A DNA stretch of 64,000 nt from Fomitopsis serialis (taxonomy: Eukaryota; Basidiomycota; Agaricomycetes; Polyporales; Fomitopsidaceae), in NCBI RefSeq assembly GCF_022376445.1, contig NW_025955080.1, positions 61,790 through 125,789 of the forward strand, given 5' to 3'. Position numbers and translations under genes: made by a program. Below, piece by piece: positions 63,641 through 64,000 of the stretch (its first letter is position 1; the number at the start of each line of letters is the position of its first letter). The notes under the pieces are model-generated. The model saw only the letters and a program-made list of their open reading frames with translations, was not told the DNA's origin and did no database searches.

Positions 63641-64000
63641 CATTCACTGCCGCTTTACCGCAGTCTTGGGGGTCGTAGTCCGCGATAAGATTCGTGCAGC
63701 GCTTCGCTGTCGACCCGCTAAACCGTCGTTCAGAATGCAGCGGCGTTAGACCCGCAGTCTATCAGAATGATATCTCGGACATTCGAGGTTACAGCACGGT
63801 CTCGGATTGTGGCACTTCCTCAACCGAGCGAATCCCAAAATATTTGAACCAGAATTTCCCTGTGGACAGATCAGCGAGACTTTCGCCGTAACTAGTAGCC
63901 CCTCACGGGACTTACCGTATGCCCCATACAGTACTTGTCCCCCAGTAGGCTAGGCTACTAGTTAACAGATTGACTGTGGAACGCGTCCGTACTGTACGTT
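63641..64000. other. End of window with an inverted repeat
   Basis: GTAACTAGTAGCC near 63888 and GGCTACTAGTTAAC near 63951 form an inverted repeat around about 50 bases. No gene seen; the sequence continues beyond the window. Confidence 0.45.

Overview
The window looks like nuclear DNA of a basidiomycete, most likely an Agaricomycete. The genes have many short introns (about 45-70 bases, GT..AG), the DNA is GC-rich, and the retroelements are fungal Ty3/gypsy types: a chromodomain integrase and a Gag of the style common in mushroom-forming fungi. No bacterial-style operons, rRNA, tRNA or CRISPR arrays were seen.

Bases 1-29 kb are a stack of nested mobile elements. The tail of a plus-strand LTR element (partial gag-like ORF, purine tract, 988-bp 3' LTR ending at 4192) lies inside the accessory ORF of a minus-strand chromovirus. 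That chromovirus (gag 27.5-25.4 kb, protease 10.2-9.3 kb, pol 9.15-5.6 kb, accessory ORF 5.3-4.1 kb) is split inside the Gag zinc knuckle by a foldback element (10260-25373). The foldback element is about 3.6 kb without its own insertion. It consists of two ~1.5 kb inverted arms built from short internal repeats. One arm holds an 11.5 kb LTR element (10894-22407) with near-identical 950-bp LTRs and a CCGG target duplication. This last element has no reverse transcriptase, only a chain of four overlapping ORFs coding a repeat-built polyprotein.

Bases 29-35 kb hold a broken GH30-type endo-beta-1,6-galactanase gene, split by a 3.4 kb terminal-inverted-repeat element without transposase.

Bases 35-48.5 kb are the gene-rich part: a secreted protein of unknown function (35.2-37.1 kb, plus), a GFA/CENP-V family enzyme (minus), the SAGA subunit Sgf73 (minus) and, divergent from it, the bifunctional glycogen debranching enzyme (40.4-46.1 kb, plus). 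A frameshifted inverted copy of the secreted-protein gene lies at 48.3-46.5 kb, so the three housekeeping genes sit between inverted repeats.

Bases 48.5-64 kb are gene-poor and decayed: a remnant of actin-related protein 2, a remnant of an HMG-box factor, predicted membrane or disordered-protein genes, and at least two segments present as direct duplicates (about 54.4/60.8 kb and 57.9-59.0/62.0-63.6 kb). All exon structures were inferred by eye from splice signals, reading frame and remembered family patterns; no database search was run.
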